Origin: Bacteroides sp. MSB163
GTDB taxonomy: Bacteria; Bacteroidota; Bacteroidia; Bacteroidales; Bacteroidaceae
NCBI RefSeq assembly: GCF_036416795.1
Contig: NZ_CP143867.1
Location: 3,030,001 to 3,094,000, forward strand
Length of the DNA: 64,000 bases
Reading direction: 5' to 3'
Shown here: one piece after another, positions 15,980 through 25,843 of the stretch
Numbering within the stretch: the first letter of the stretch is position 1
How the letters are laid out: the number at the start of each line of letters is the position of its first letter
Program-made: the position numbers and the translations under genes
The notes under the pieces: generated by a model
Told to the model about the DNA's origin: nothing
The model's input: the letters and a program-made list of their open reading frames with translations, nothing else
The model's database searches: none

Positions 15980-18900
15980 ATGAAACAAGAAATCGAAAAG
16001 ATGAAGAGCAGGTTGCTTCTGCTGGCATTCATTTTAATGGTGCCTATTGGAGTGTTTGCTCAAAACATTACGGTAAAAGGTAATGTGACTGATTCGGAAG
16101 GAGAACCTATTATCGGTGCCACTGTTATGGAAAAAGGTAAAAGCCAGAATGGGGTCATCACTGACTTAGATGGTAATTTTACTCTGAATGTGTCAGGTAA
16201 AGGAAAAAAGATTGTTATTACCTATATAGGTATGAAAACGGAAGAAGTGGATGCGGTAACCGGAAAGACTTTGAAGATTGTCTTGAAGGATGATTCGCAA
16301 ACACTGGACGAAGTAGTAGTAGTTGCCGTAGGTTATGGTAACGCACGCAAGAAAGATTTGACTGGCGCTATTTCTTCCGTAGGTGAGAAAACATTGAAAA
16401 ACATCCCAACTACTTCAGCTTCAAGTGCCATTACGGGACGTTTGGCGGGTGTAAGCGTTGTTACAACTGAAGGTTCACCTGATGCAGCCGTTAATATTCG
16501 CGTACGTGGTGGTGGTTCTATCACGCAGAGCAATGAGCCGCTGTTCATTGTAGATGGATTCCAGGTGAGTAATATTAATGATATTCCTCCGACGGATATT
16601 GAAAGCATTGATGTGTTGAAGGATGCTTCTTCTACTGCCATTTATGGTGCTAAAGGAGCTAATGGTGTAATTTTGGTTACTACAAAAGGTGGTCGTGCCG
16701 GTAAGACAGAAGTGACATTCAATGCATCATTGGGTTTGAACCGTTTCTATAATGAAACTGAGGTTCTTTCTCCCTATGAATATGTTTACTATCAGCGTGA
16801 ATTGGACCCGGCTAAGAATGCAGGCTTTTTTGACCGCTATGGACAGTGGGAAGATGTCGATATTTATAAAGGTAAAGAAGGGCTCAACTGGCAACGTAAA
16901 TTGTTTGATCGTACCGGATTGAAGCAGAGCTACAACGTAAACATTAACGGTGGTAGTGAGTCTTTGATTTATAGTATAAGCTACACACGTGATGATGAAA
17001 CTTATATTATGCAAACATCCAAATATCGTCGTGATAATCTGAACTTGAAGTTAAGCAAGAATTTTAATAAAAAGTTGAGATTGGATCTTAATGCTAAAAT
17101 GAGTAATAATGTTATTGACGGCCCCAGTGTATCCAGTGGTTCCAAACTACGTGACTGCGTGAAGTATCCCCCTATTGGTACGCTTACTGACCTAACGGAA
17201 GACGATCTGGCTGGTGATAATGAATTGATCCCTGAAAATATCAGTAACTTGAACGACCCCTTCTACAATATTACCAACGAGTATAAGAAGCAGTCCAAGT
17301 TCAATAATACCTATAATGTTGCTTTAATATGGGACGTTATTAAAGGATTACAGTGGCGTGCAGAAGGCACTTATGGCTTTACTTTTGATCGTACTGATAA
17401 TATTTATCTGAAGAATACAGGTGAAGCGAATGGTAAGGCTGGACAGCCTGTTGCCTATCGCCAATATTGGAATGGTTCAAAATGGACATTCCGTACTTTG
17501 CTGACTTATAAATTCAAGTTGAAGAAGCATCGTTTTGACGTTATGGGCGGTATAGAAGCTAATAATTCTGAGAAGGATGATATGAAAGTCAATTCGGATT
17601 ATTATCCGGGTGATTATCTGGCTAATGACATTCTGGCTATGTGGAACAATGGTACTGCAGAACCCACTTATACGACCATTAATGAACCTGACCGTAGCAT
17701 GTCCTATTTCGGTCGTGCCAATTACATTCTGAATGATCGTTATTATCTGACTTTTACGTTGCGTGCAGACGGTACTAACGTTTTTGCACCTGGAAATAAG
17801 TGGGGTATTTTCCCAGCTGCATCTGCTGCATGGCGTATTTCGGACGAAAGTTTCATGGAATGGTCTAAAGACTGGTTGTCCACTTTGAAGATGCGTGCCA
17901 GTTACGGTAAGTCCGGTAATGCTCGTGTCGGTTCCTATTGGCGTCAGACTTATAGTCCGGTAACTTCTACTAAGAATCTTTATTATCAGAATGAAATTGG
18001 ACAGAGTAGCTTGCAACCTGCCAAACGTCTGCGTAATGAAAATCTGACTTGGGAGTCTAAGTTCTCAACGAACGTAGGTTTTGACTTTGGTTTCTTCAAT
18101 AATCGTATAAATCTGACATTTGATTATTATAATGATGTTACTAAGGACTTGATTATGGAAGTGCAGTTGCCCTCTAATGCAGGTTATAGTAGCCAATACC
18201 AAAATCTTGGTCAGACCACCAATCGCGGTGTAGAGTTGTCGTTGAATGCAAATCTCGTTCAGACGAAAGATTTCTATCTTGACTTTAATTTTAATATTGC
18301 TTTCAATAAGAATAAGGTAGATGCCTTGTATGGTGCCAATGGCGACGAGATGATTCTTTCTGGTGGTGGAACAGAGACTGGTAGCGATAACTATCGTGTT
18401 TTTGTAGGCCAGGAAGTTGGTTTGATGTACGGTTATGTGTCTGATGGTATGTATTCTTTTGATGATTTCACTTTCAATCCTACCACTAAAAAGTGGGATA
18501 TTGTGACGACTAAAGATGAAAATGGTGTACCAATCGTTACAGATTGTTCGGGTGTACTTTCTCGTGCAGGAGGTTATTTCGGACCTGGTCACATGAAATT
18601 GAAGGACTTGAATGGTGATGGAGTTATTGATGCTGATAATGACCGTAAAGTAATCGGTCATGCGTTGCCGAAACACACCGGTGGTTTTAGTTTTAATGCC
18701 GGTTGGAAAGGTTTCGATGTTACAGCGATGTTCAACTGGTCTTATGGTAATGATATTCTGAATATCAATAAAGTGGACTACACTTCTTATACAGGTTCTA
18801 AACGTTATCAGAATCTGAGTAATGATATGAGATTGGCAAATCGTTTTACAACAATAGATCCTGTTACAGGACTTAATATCTATTATGGTGAATATGCCAA

Positions 18901-19234
18901 CCCTGAACGTTTGCAGGAAATTAATTCCAATGCTTCCATCTGGCATCCGTTAATGAACAATACGATTACCACAGACTGGTTGGTAGAAGACGGTTCGTTT
19001 TTACGCTTAGGTGTTCTGACGCTGGGATATACTCTCCCGAAATATTGGACTCAAAAGTTCGGTGTGAAAAGCCTGCGTGTCTATGCTACTGGAAATAATT
19101 TATTCTGTCTGACAGGATATAGCGGTCAGGATCCGGAAGTAAATACAAGTTCCAGCAATATGACTCCTGGTTATGACCGTTCGGCTTATCCGAAGTCCAG
19201 ATCCTATATTTTCGGATTAAATGTTACATTCTAA
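15980..19234 (+). CDS. SusC/RagA-type TonB-linked outer membrane transporter (set A)
   Basis: A 1084-residue outer membrane importer. A signal peptide ends at GVFAQ (near residue 28). It is followed by a carboxypeptidase-regulatory-like domain (NITVKGNVTDSEGEPIIGAT, about 29-115). The plug domain (about 125-240) carries the SusC hallmarks GRLAGV, NIRVRGGGSITQSNEPLFIV and LKDASSTAIYGAKGANG. The remainder is the 22-strand barrel, ending in an aromatic SYIFGLNVTF. It should import oligosaccharides delivered by the SusD partner whose gene starts 12 bp downstream. Context suggests pectin fragments. It is paralogous to the SusC at 31555, and even the ~20 bp before the two start codons is nearly the same. 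Confidence 0.95.
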   Translation: MKQEIEKMKSRLLLLAFILMVPIGVFAQNITVKGNVTDSEGEPIIGATVMEKGKSQNGVITDLDGNFTLNVSGKGKKIVITYIGMKTEEVDAVTGKTLKIVLKDDSQTLDEVVVVAVGYGNARKKDLTGAISSVGEKTLKNIPTTSASSAITGRLAGVSVVTTEGSPDAAVNIRVRGGGSITQSNEPLFIVDGFQVSNINDIPPTDIESIDVLKDASSTAIYGAKGANGVILVTTKGGRAGKTEVTFNASLGLNRFYNETEVLSPYEYVYYQRELDPAKNAGFFDRYGQWEDVDIYKGKEGLNWQRKLFDRTGLKQSYNVNINGGSESLIYSISYTRDDETYIMQTSKYRRDNLNLKLSKNFNKKLRLDLNAKMSNNVIDGPSVSSGSKLRDCVKYPPIGTLTDLTEDDLAGDNELIPENISNLNDPFYNITNEYKKQSKFNNTYNVALIWDVIKGLQWRAEGTYGFTFDRTDNIYLKNTGEANGKAGQPVAYRQYWNGSKWTFRTLLTYKFKLKKHRFDVMGGIEANNSEKDDMKVNSDYYPGDYLANDILAMWNNGTAEPTYTTINEPDRSMSYFGRANYILNDRYYLTFTLRADGTNVFAPGNKWGIFPAASAAWRISDESFMEWSKDWLSTLKMRASYGKSGNARVGSYWRQTYSPVTSTKNLYYQNEIGQSSLQPAKRLRNENLTWESKFSTNVGFDFGFFNNRINLTFDYYNDVTKDLIMEVQLPSNAGYSSQYQNLGQTTNRGVELSLNANLVQTKDFYLDFNFNIAFNKNKVDALYGANGDEMILSGGGTETGSDNYRVFVGQEVGLMYGYVSDGMYSFDDFTFNPTTKKWDIVTTKDENGVPIVTDCSGVLSRAGGYFGPGHMKLKDLNGDGVIDADNDRKVIGHALPKHTGGFSFNAGWKGFDVTAMFNWSYGNDILNINKVDYTSYTGSKRYQNLSNDMRLANRFTTIDPVTGLNIYYGEYANPERLQEINSNASIWHPLMNNTITTDWLVEDGSFLRLGVLTLGYTLPKYWTQKFGVKSLRVYATGNNLFCLTGYSGQDPEVNTSSSNMTPGYDRSAYPKSRSYIFGLNVTF

Positions 19235-19246
19235 ACTAATAAACTT

Positions 19247-21322
19247 ATGAAATTACAGAATATAGTATATGTATTGACGGTGGGAGGTGTGCTGTTAACC
19301 TCTTGCAGCGATTTTCTTGATACGGAATCTCCCTCGGTACAAAGTAGTACTGTTACTTTTGAGAATGAAGGTATGACGCGTTCGGCTATTATGGGAGTTT
19401 ACTCCGAATTAGCAGGTACGTATGTTTATGGACAGAAAATGTCGGTTAACTGGCAAGGCGTTTCAGATATTGAATTGGCTAGTGGTTATGCTACTGACCC
19501 ATCCAAAGATCTGACAAGTGATACAGGGGCGGCCAATTATTATTGTGACTGGTACAACAAGACCCTGCAATGGGGATACATTTTTAAAATGGCAGAATTG
19601 GCCAGTACGGCTGTGGATGGCATTCGTGCTTCAGCGCTTTATAAAAGTGGAAATGCGGCGATGAAGCGTTATTTGGGTGAGGCTTTAACATTGCGTTCAT
19701 TGTCTTATTTTGAATTGGTTAGGCGTTGGGGAGATATTCCTTTTAAGGAAGGTATGTCTAACTCGGATCTTTCCAATGTATATATGGGAAAGATTAATCG
19801 TGATAGTATTTATTCAAGTATTGTTCGTGACATGCAGGAGGCAGTTAACTATTTGCCTTGGGTAGGAGAAAATTCTGATTATAATTGCGAACGTGTGAAT
19901 AAAGGATTTGCTAAGGGATTATTGGCTCGTATTGCTCTTTTTGCAGGAGGATGGTCGGTTCGTGACGGTAATCAGTTTCCTGATGATTCTAATGTAGAAC
20001 ACTATCCTAATGTTGAAGGAAATCCCGGTATGGAGGAAGTAGGAGGTTATTATGTTGGTAGACCTAAGAATTGGCGTGATTATTATGAAATAGCCGAGCA
20101 GCAATGTGCTGAAATTATTGGTGCTCCGGAGAATCCTCATCAATTGGATCCTGATTATGGACATATCTGGAAAACAGTTTGTGGCTTGAATTATAACGAA
20201 TATAATGAGAATCTTTTTGAAGTAGCTAATGGAGTAGGGTATAGTGGTGACATCGGTACATTGATGGGACGTACAATGGACGGTGGAATCGGGTATGGCA
20301 GCCGTGGTTTCGGTGGTTCTTATGTATGTTCAAATGCTTATTATTTCTATTCATTCTCTCCGACTGATACTCGTCGTGATTATGCTTGTTACTGGCCTCA
20401 GTATAAGAAAGATTCAGATGCGAAGAGAAATCGTGAGGTGATGCAGACTGATATAATGAACGTGAAATTGGGCAAATGGGGCTTCTTCTGGACTTCTAAT
20501 GCATATCGTTCTATAGCACAAACAGCTACGGCTCGTACTCCGACCGGTATTAACTGGATTGTGATGCGTTATTCAGACGTCTTACTGATGTTTGCTGAAG
20601 CTCGTTATATGTTGGGTAAAGGAATAGATTCAAATAGTGAAATAGCTAATATCAGTGCCCGCAACGCATTGGAACAAGTTCGTACGAGAGCTTTCGGTGC
20701 CGGTTCTGAAGAAGTGAATAAATATGATGCTGATTTCTTTGAGGCTATTGTTAACGAACGTGCCTGGGAACTGGGTGGTGAAGGTATCCGTAAATTGGAT
20801 TTAGTTCGTTGGGGATTACTCGATTCTAAAATAGAGGATATGAAAAAGGCGATGCTTTATTTGCTGGACGGTACTCATACCATAAAAATCTTCGACAAAA
20901 CGTATGAACCAACTGATTTCCCGGTGAAAGTGTACTATAGATATGATAAGGAAGGTGAATTCATTGATTTGTCTTCAGCCAATTTCTATCGTAACCTGGC
21001 TGATAATCCCGATACGGAAGTTTATTCGGAAGCGAATTGGTTCCCCCGTTCCTATTGGAATTTGGCCGAAGGCAAAGAAAACTCTTTAGTTGATAATTCA
21101 GTAAAGATATTGTCTTGTGCCACTGGTCTGCGTAAATCTTATGATTATACGGAATTGCTGGGTACTTTGAAGTATGGCGAGTTGATTCAGGCTAAGTTGA
21201 ATCTGATAGATATAGGTAATGAGATCTGTAATTATCGTCATTTCCATTCTATCTATTATGATGATATCTATAAGTCAAAAGGGTATTTGAAGAATTCTTA
21301 TGGATATGATAAGCAAAAATAA
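19247..21322 (+). CDS. SusD/RagB family glycan-binding lipoprotein (set A)
   Basis: A 691-residue surface lipoprotein (lipobox LTSC, Cys20, then SDFLDTESP, the usual SusD start). SusD proteins form the lid on the SusC barrel and capture oligosaccharides. Family-typical segments are RSAIMGVYSELAG near the N-terminus, GEALTLRSLSYFELVRRWGDIPF around 145-168, and WIVMRYSDVLLMFAEARYM followed by NERAWELGGEGIRKLDLVRWG in the C-terminal half. At 691 residues it is longer than the common 500-600, because of an extended middle and C-terminal part. It is cotranscribed with SusC and with the surface lipoprotein 27 bp downstream. Confidence 0.95.
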   Translation: MKLQNIVYVLTVGGVLLTSCSDFLDTESPSVQSSTVTFENEGMTRSAIMGVYSELAGTYVYGQKMSVNWQGVSDIELASGYATDPSKDLTSDTGAANYYCDWYNKTLQWGYIFKMAELASTAVDGIRASALYKSGNAAMKRYLGEALTLRSLSYFELVRRWGDIPFKEGMSNSDLSNVYMGKINRDSIYSSIVRDMQEAVNYLPWVGENSDYNCERVNKGFAKGLLARIALFAGGWSVRDGNQFPDDSNVEHYPNVEGNPGMEEVGGYYVGRPKNWRDYYEIAEQQCAEIIGAPENPHQLDPDYGHIWKTVCGLNYNEYNENLFEVANGVGYSGDIGTLMGRTMDGGIGYGSRGFGGSYVCSNAYYFYSFSPTDTRRDYACYWPQYKKDSDAKRNREVMQTDIMNVKLGKWGFFWTSNAYRSIAQTATARTPTGINWIVMRYSDVLLMFAEARYMLGKGIDSNSEIANISARNALEQVRTRAFGAGSEEVNKYDADFFEAIVNERAWELGGEGIRKLDLVRWGLLDSKIEDMKKAMLYLLDGTHTIKIFDKTYEPTDFPVKVYYRYDKEGEFIDLSSANFYRNLADNPDTEVYSEANWFPRSYWNLAEGKENSLVDNSVKILSCATGLRKSYDYTELLGTLKYGELIQAKLNLIDIGNEICNYRHFHSIYYDDIYKSKGYLKNSYGYDKQK

Positions 21323-21349
21323 AAAGTTAACTTATTAAAGAATGAATAT

Positions 21350-22996
21350 ATGAAACTTAGAAATATATATTATATCTTATTGGGAGTTCTGGCATTTTCT
21401 GCCGTTGCTTGCCAGGAGGATGCCAATGACTGGGGGATAGAACCAGGTCATGACCGGTTATTCCGTACTACAGAATTTAAAGTGACTGATAATACATCTC
21501 CTACTTCGATAATGTTAAGTTACAGAGGTATAACGGATGCTTCAAAGTATATCTTTGAATTTAGTAAAGGAGATAGTCTGGAATTTACAAATATAGTGAA
21601 GACTGTAGAAATTCTGGCGGACACCTTGACACCGTATCGTCAGGAGACTACTGCGGTTAAAACGGAATATCGTACATTGTTCACAGACTTGGATGGAACC
21701 AGCCGTTATTCAGTACGTGTAAAAGCAATAGATGGAAAAACAGGTAAAGAGTCCGGTTATGTGGGACTTTTCTTTGAAACTCCGGATGAGCAGATATTTA
21801 CGGAGGTTATTCCTTCTACTTCCGGTGCTGTCCTGAAGTGGAAAGCCGATAAGACCGCTACTCATATCCGCCATGCCGAATTGAAATTTACGGTGGAAGG
21901 AGAAGGGGAAGAACAGACTGTTTTGATTGATACAGTATGGGTAGAACCCGCTCACGAGTTAACTGCAACTGAAAAACAGGCAGGAACTTATTCCATTAAA
22001 GACTTGAAGGCAGGAACTAATTATCTGGCATATATCCTGAATGGCGATGTGCTTAGAGGTAAATATAGATTTTTGACACTGGGATCTTCTGTAGGAGAAA
22101 CAATAGACGTACAATCAGGAGATGACATTAATGCTTTGTTAGCTTCTGCTCCGGTAGGACCGGTAACTCTGGCTTTCAAAGGTGGAGAAAGCTATACGTT
22201 TGGTGAGATCACTGTGCCGACAAATGTGAAGGCCCTTTATATGGCAGGTAATGTGATTGATGGTCAGCTGCCTCAATTGACGGCTACCAAAATGACATTT
22301 GCTGCTCCGCTGGGAACTGTGAAATGGCAGAATATCGATTTGATAAGTGACGGACAATCTCAATTCTTCATTGAAATAGGAAATACGAATTGCTTCAGTA
22401 CTATAGCCTTTGAGGGATGTCATATCAGTGAAATTCCACGTAGCCTTGTGCGTTTGAACAATGGTGATGTAGAAATAAGTGGTATTACAATCAGTAATTG
22501 TATTGTGAAGAATGTAGCATTGAGCGGCTATGGTCTGTTCAATTTCGGTAAAGCTAAATCCCTGAAGAAACTCGTTATTGAAAACTCTACGCTTTGTGAG
22601 ATTGGTGATCAGTTGATGGATGTTCGTTTTGTTATTGATGAAATAAAAATGAATAAATGTATCTTCTGTAATTATACAATTGGCATGCCGAAGGTATTCC
22701 GTTTGGATAAGCAACCGAAGTCTATTGCTGTGACAAGCACTGTCTTTACCGGAACGAATGGTGGCAGCAAGATCAATTCCGGGAATAGTGACTATTCAGG
22801 CTTCCTCGATTTCTCTGGTTGCTATTTGACTTCTGACTTTCAGGTAGACTCTAGACCGTTCACGAATGCCAAGTCTTTGTCTATGACATCTCTGGAATTA
22901 TTCGTAGATCCGATGAATGGGGATTTCCATTACAAACCGGAATTGAAATTTGAGGGTGAAGGCAAAGCCGGTGACCCGAGATGGTGGATACAATAG
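21350..22996 (+). CDS. Surface lipoprotein with fibronectin-like and beta-helix regions (DUF4957/DUF5123-like)
   Basis: A 548-residue lipoprotein (lipobox SAVAC, Cys21). Residues 40-250 look like fibronectin type III modules (SRYSVRVKAIDGKTGKES, GTNYLAYILNGD). The second half has short repeating beta-strand turns (ITISNCIVKNVALSGYG, LVIENSTLCEIG, IKMNKCIFCNY) typical of a right-handed parallel beta-helix. It ends in FHYKPELKFEGEGKAGDPRWW. Proteins of this layout (DUF4957/DUF5123, assigned from memory) commonly follow SusD in pectin loci and are likely surface glycan-binding proteins. A lyase activity is possible from the fold, but no catalytic set is obvious. It is the last gene of the SusC operon, followed by a perfect 26 bp palindromic terminator. 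The protein at 36852 is its counterpart in set B. Confidence 0.8.
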   Translation: MKLRNIYYILLGVLAFSAVACQEDANDWGIEPGHDRLFRTTEFKVTDNTSPTSIMLSYRGITDASKYIFEFSKGDSLEFTNIVKTVEILADTLTPYRQETTAVKTEYRTLFTDLDGTSRYSVRVKAIDGKTGKESGYVGLFFETPDEQIFTEVIPSTSGAVLKWKADKTATHIRHAELKFTVEGEGEEQTVLIDTVWVEPAHELTATEKQAGTYSIKDLKAGTNYLAYILNGDVLRGKYRFLTLGSSVGETIDVQSGDDINALLASAPVGPVTLAFKGGESYTFGEITVPTNVKALYMAGNVIDGQLPQLTATKMTFAAPLGTVKWQNIDLISDGQSQFFIEIGNTNCFSTIAFEGCHISEIPRSLVRLNNGDVEISGITISNCIVKNVALSGYGLFNFGKAKSLKKLVIENSTLCEIGDQLMDVRFVIDEIKMNKCIFCNYTIGMPKVFRLDKQPKSIAVTSTVFTGTNGGSKINSGNSDYSGFLDFSGCYLTSDFQVDSRPFTNAKSLSMTSLELFVDPMNGDFHYKPELKFEGEGKAGDPRWWIQ

Positions 22997-23033
22997 GTAA
23001 GATTCTATATAGGAAAGATTGTTAATGATGGAG

Positions 23034-23064
23034 GGAGGTTGTTCATATGAACAACCTCCTTTTG
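23034..23064 (+). terminator. Perfect palindromic terminator after SusCD set A
   Basis: GGAGGTTGTTCAT (23034-23046) and its exact complement ATGAACAACCTCC (23047-23059) form a 13 bp stem, followed by TTTTG. It ends the SusC-SusD-lipoprotein operon. Confidence 0.85.
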
Positions 23065-23113
23065 TGTTTAATCTGCTCTGAGAAACTTTTCGAATTTTGA
23101 GATAGTGCACTTA

Positions 23114-23162
23114 TAGTACCTGAATTTCCCCCATAATACCTAATTTTCCTGGGTATATTTGC
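23114..23162 (+). promoter_or_regulatory. Promoter/operator of the GH3 gene (shared PUL signature)
   Basis: TATATTTGC (23154-23162) is a perfect -7 box. The C-rich core CCCCC (23128-23132) lies 30 bp upstream of its TTTG. Two direct repeats, TAGTACCTGAATTTCC (from 23114) and TAATACCTAATTTTCC (from 23134), are 20 bp apart. The spacing between TACC and the CCCCC core is seven bases, as in the PL1 promoter. Confidence 0.6.
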
Positions 23163-23201
23163 ATAAAATGATTAACTATAACTCTATAAAAGTAACAGAC
23201 T

Positions 23202-25796
23202 ATGAAACGATGGATTTTGATTGGTATGGTCGTAGCTTCCGGTATGACTGTACAGGCACAAAACAAATTATCCGAAAAGTTTCCTTATCAGGATACAAGT
23301 TTAACTGCAGAAGAACGGGCGGATGATTTGCTCAAAAGATTGACTTTGGAGGAAAAGGCTTCATTGATGATGAACGGTTCTCCGGCTATTCCCCGATTAT
23401 CGATCAAAGCGTATGGTTGGTGGAATGAAGCACTTCATGGTCTCGCACGTACAGGATTGGCTACAGTATTTCCACAGGCTATCGGTATGGGAGCATCATT
23501 TGATGATAGTTTGTTGTATGAAGTCTTTACGGCAGTATCTGATGAAGCAAGAGCAAAGAGCCGGAGATTGGATAGTAAAGGAAATCTGACACGTTATCAG
23601 GCACTTACAGTGTGGACTCCTAATGTGAATATTTTTCGTGATCCTCGTTGGGGACGTGGACAGGAGACGTATGGAGAAGATCCCTATTTGACTAGCCGTT
23701 TGGGAGTTGCAGTAGTCAATGGTTTGCAGGGACCCGATACAGCACGATACAATAAACTTCACGCTTGTGCAAAACATTATGCTGTACACTCGGGACCGGA
23801 GTGGAATCGGCATAGTTTTAATGCTGAGAATATTTCTCCACGAGATTTGTGGGAAACTTATCTTCCCGCCTTTAAAACCTTAGTTCAGGAAGCTAAAGTG
23901 AAAGAAGTGATGTGTGCTTATAACCGTTTTGAAGGTGAACCATGTTGTGGAAGTAATCGTTTGCTAACTCAGATTTTGCGTGATGAATGGGGCTTCGACG
24001 GAGTCGTTGTTTCAGATTGTGGGGCAGTATCGGATTTCTGGCAAAAAAGAAAGCATGAGACACATCCTGATGCTGCCAGTGCTTCGGCAGATGCTGTCTT
24101 AAATGGCACGGATGTTGAGTGCGGAAATAACTATAAATCCTTACCGGATGCAGTAAAGGCTGGATTTATCACTGAGAATCAAATAGATATTTCAGTAAAA
24201 CGCTTGTTGAAAGCTCGTTTTGAGTTGGGAGAAATGGATGAGAATGTCTGGACAGGGATTTCTTCGGATGTTCTGGACTCCCCCAAACATCGCCAGTTGG
24301 CATTGCAGATGGCACGTGAAACCATGACATTGTTGCAAAATAATAATAATATACTTCCATTGAGTAAACAGGCAAAAATAGCATTAATAGGTCCTAATGC
24401 AAATGATTCGGTTATGCAGTGGGGAAATTATAATGGGCTACCTTCGCATACCATTACTTTGCTTGAAGGTATGCAGCGTTATCTGCCAACTTCTAATCTT
24501 ATTTATGAACCGGTTTGCGGACACACGGATAGTACTTTGTTCATTAGCTTATTTAACAAATGTTCTACTTCGGAAGGAAACGGTTTTCATTCAACATATT
24601 GGAATAATAATACCTTTACAGGGGATGCTGTTACGGAAGTGCAGCAATCCACCCCATTCTTATTTAATACCAATGGGGCTGCTCCTTTTGCACCGGGAGT
24701 TATTTTAAGAGGATTTTCTGCTGAATATCGTTCTGTATTTCATCCCGAAAAAACAGAAGACGTTGTTTTTCGTATTCAGATGCGAGGCGCCTATGAACTT
24801 TATATTAATGGTAAACTGGTTAAGGAAGACGAAGGAGCCGTGAAACAAATGACTTCCATTTATATGTTGAAGGCAGAATCAGGAAAGTCTTATGATATTT
24901 TATTAAAGTATCGTCATTTTGACAAAACGGCAAATCTTAGTTTTGATATGGGAGTAAATGCTCAGATAGATGTGAAAGGATTGTTGGAGCGTATCAAAGA
25001 TGTAGATGTAGTTATCTTTGCGGGTGGTATCTCTCCGGCACTGGAAGGAGAAGAAATGCCTGTTGATGCAGCTGGTTTCAGGGGAGGAGATCGCACCGAA
25101 ATCGAGTTGCCGGCTGTACAGCGACGTGTTGTTGAGGCTTTGAAAACTGCTGGAAAACGGATTGTGTTTGTTAATTTCTCCGGTGCAGCTATAGCTTTGG
25201 AGCCGGAAAGTCAGAATTGTGAGGCTATCCTGCAAGCATGGTATCCTGGGCAAGCTGGTGGTCAGGCTATTGCCGAAGTTTTGTTCGGTGATTATAATCC
25301 GGCTGGAAAATTGCCATTGACATTCTACCGCAATCTGGCGCAAATTCCGGATTTTGAGGATTATAATATGACCGGAAGAACCTACAGGTACATGAAAGAG
25401 ACTCCTTTATTCCCATTTGGTCATGGACTTAGTTATACTACATTCAAATATGGAAAGTTAAAAATGAATGATGATAAAATTGCTGCCGGTCAAAATCTGA
25501 ACGTGGTGATTCCTATAACTAATACAGGAAGTCGGGATGGAGATGAAGTGGTACAGGTCTATCTTAAAAAAATGGATGATACAGAGGGACCGGTTAAAAC
25601 GTTGCGTGCTTTTAAGCGTGTGCGTATTCCGGCAGGAAAGACGGTTGAGGTTAAATTTTCTTTGGATGATACCCAGTTGGAATGGTGGGATGAACAGAGC
25701 AATACAATGAGAGTTTGCCCGGGAAATTATACTGTTATGGTAGGAGGTACTTCCTGTGAGAAGAGTTTATTATCACGGGCATTTACCATTCGGTAA
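23202..25796 (+). CDS. Glycoside hydrolase family 3 with inserted PA14 domain
   Basis: An 864-residue exported enzyme (signal MKRWILIGMVVASGMTVQAQ). The GH3 catalytic barrel includes LTVWTPNVNIFRDPRWGRGQ, the HACAKHYAVHSGPEW loop and the nucleophile Asp272 in VVSDCGAVSDFW. The second domain (from about 365) is interrupted at about 450-590 by a PA14 module (FHSTYWNNN to YDILLKYRHFD) and resumes at VVIFAGGISPALEGEEM. A fibronectin-III-like domain closes the protein (about 770-864). This layout is common for Bacteroides beta-xylosidases and beta-glucosidases. In a pectin locus it could act on xylogalacturonan or side chains, but substrate is inference. It has its own promoter and terminator and faces the HTCS-A gene. 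Confidence 0.9.
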   Translation: MKRWILIGMVVASGMTVQAQNKLSEKFPYQDTSLTAEERADDLLKRLTLEEKASLMMNGSPAIPRLSIKAYGWWNEALHGLARTGLATVFPQAIGMGASFDDSLLYEVFTAVSDEARAKSRRLDSKGNLTRYQALTVWTPNVNIFRDPRWGRGQETYGEDPYLTSRLGVAVVNGLQGPDTARYNKLHACAKHYAVHSGPEWNRHSFNAENISPRDLWETYLPAFKTLVQEAKVKEVMCAYNRFEGEPCCGSNRLLTQILRDEWGFDGVVVSDCGAVSDFWQKRKHETHPDAASASADAVLNGTDVECGNNYKSLPDAVKAGFITENQIDISVKRLLKARFELGEMDENVWTGISSDVLDSPKHRQLALQMARETMTLLQNNNNILPLSKQAKIALIGPNANDSVMQWGNYNGLPSHTITLLEGMQRYLPTSNLIYEPVCGHTDSTLFISLFNKCSTSEGNGFHSTYWNNNTFTGDAVTEVQQSTPFLFNTNGAAPFAPGVILRGFSAEYRSVFHPEKTEDVVFRIQMRGAYELYINGKLVKEDEGAVKQMTSIYMLKAESGKSYDILLKYRHFDKTANLSFDMGVNAQIDVKGLLERIKDVDVVIFAGGISPALEGEEMPVDAAGFRGGDRTEIELPAVQRRVVEALKTAGKRIVFVNFSGAAIALEPESQNCEAILQAWYPGQAGGQAIAEVLFGDYNPAGKLPLTFYRNLAQIPDFEDYNMTGRTYRYMKETPLFPFGHGLSYTTFKYGKLKMNDDKIAAGQNLNVVIPITNTGSRDGDEVVQVYLKKMDDTEGPVKTLRAFKRVRIPAGKTVEVKFSLDDTQLEWWDEQSNTMRVCPGNYTVMVGGTSCEKSLLSRAFTIR

Positions 25797-25804
25797 AATT
25801 ATGG

Positions 25805-25843
25805 AGAGATGATAGCTGAAATATTCAACTATCATCTCTTTTA
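25805..25843. terminator. Terminator between the convergent GH3 and HTCS-A genes
   Basis: AGAGATGATAG (25805-25815) pairs perfectly with CTATCATCTCT (25829-25839), followed by TTTTATT on the plus strand. The second arm overlaps the last codons of HTCS-A (stop at 25825-25827). It serves GH3 best and may also act on the opposite strand. Confidence 0.75.

Noticed and set aside
18065..18946. A 293-residue frame antisense to SusC set A
   Set aside because: Ile/Thr-rich shadow translation of the SusC barrel; no start signals, no family features.
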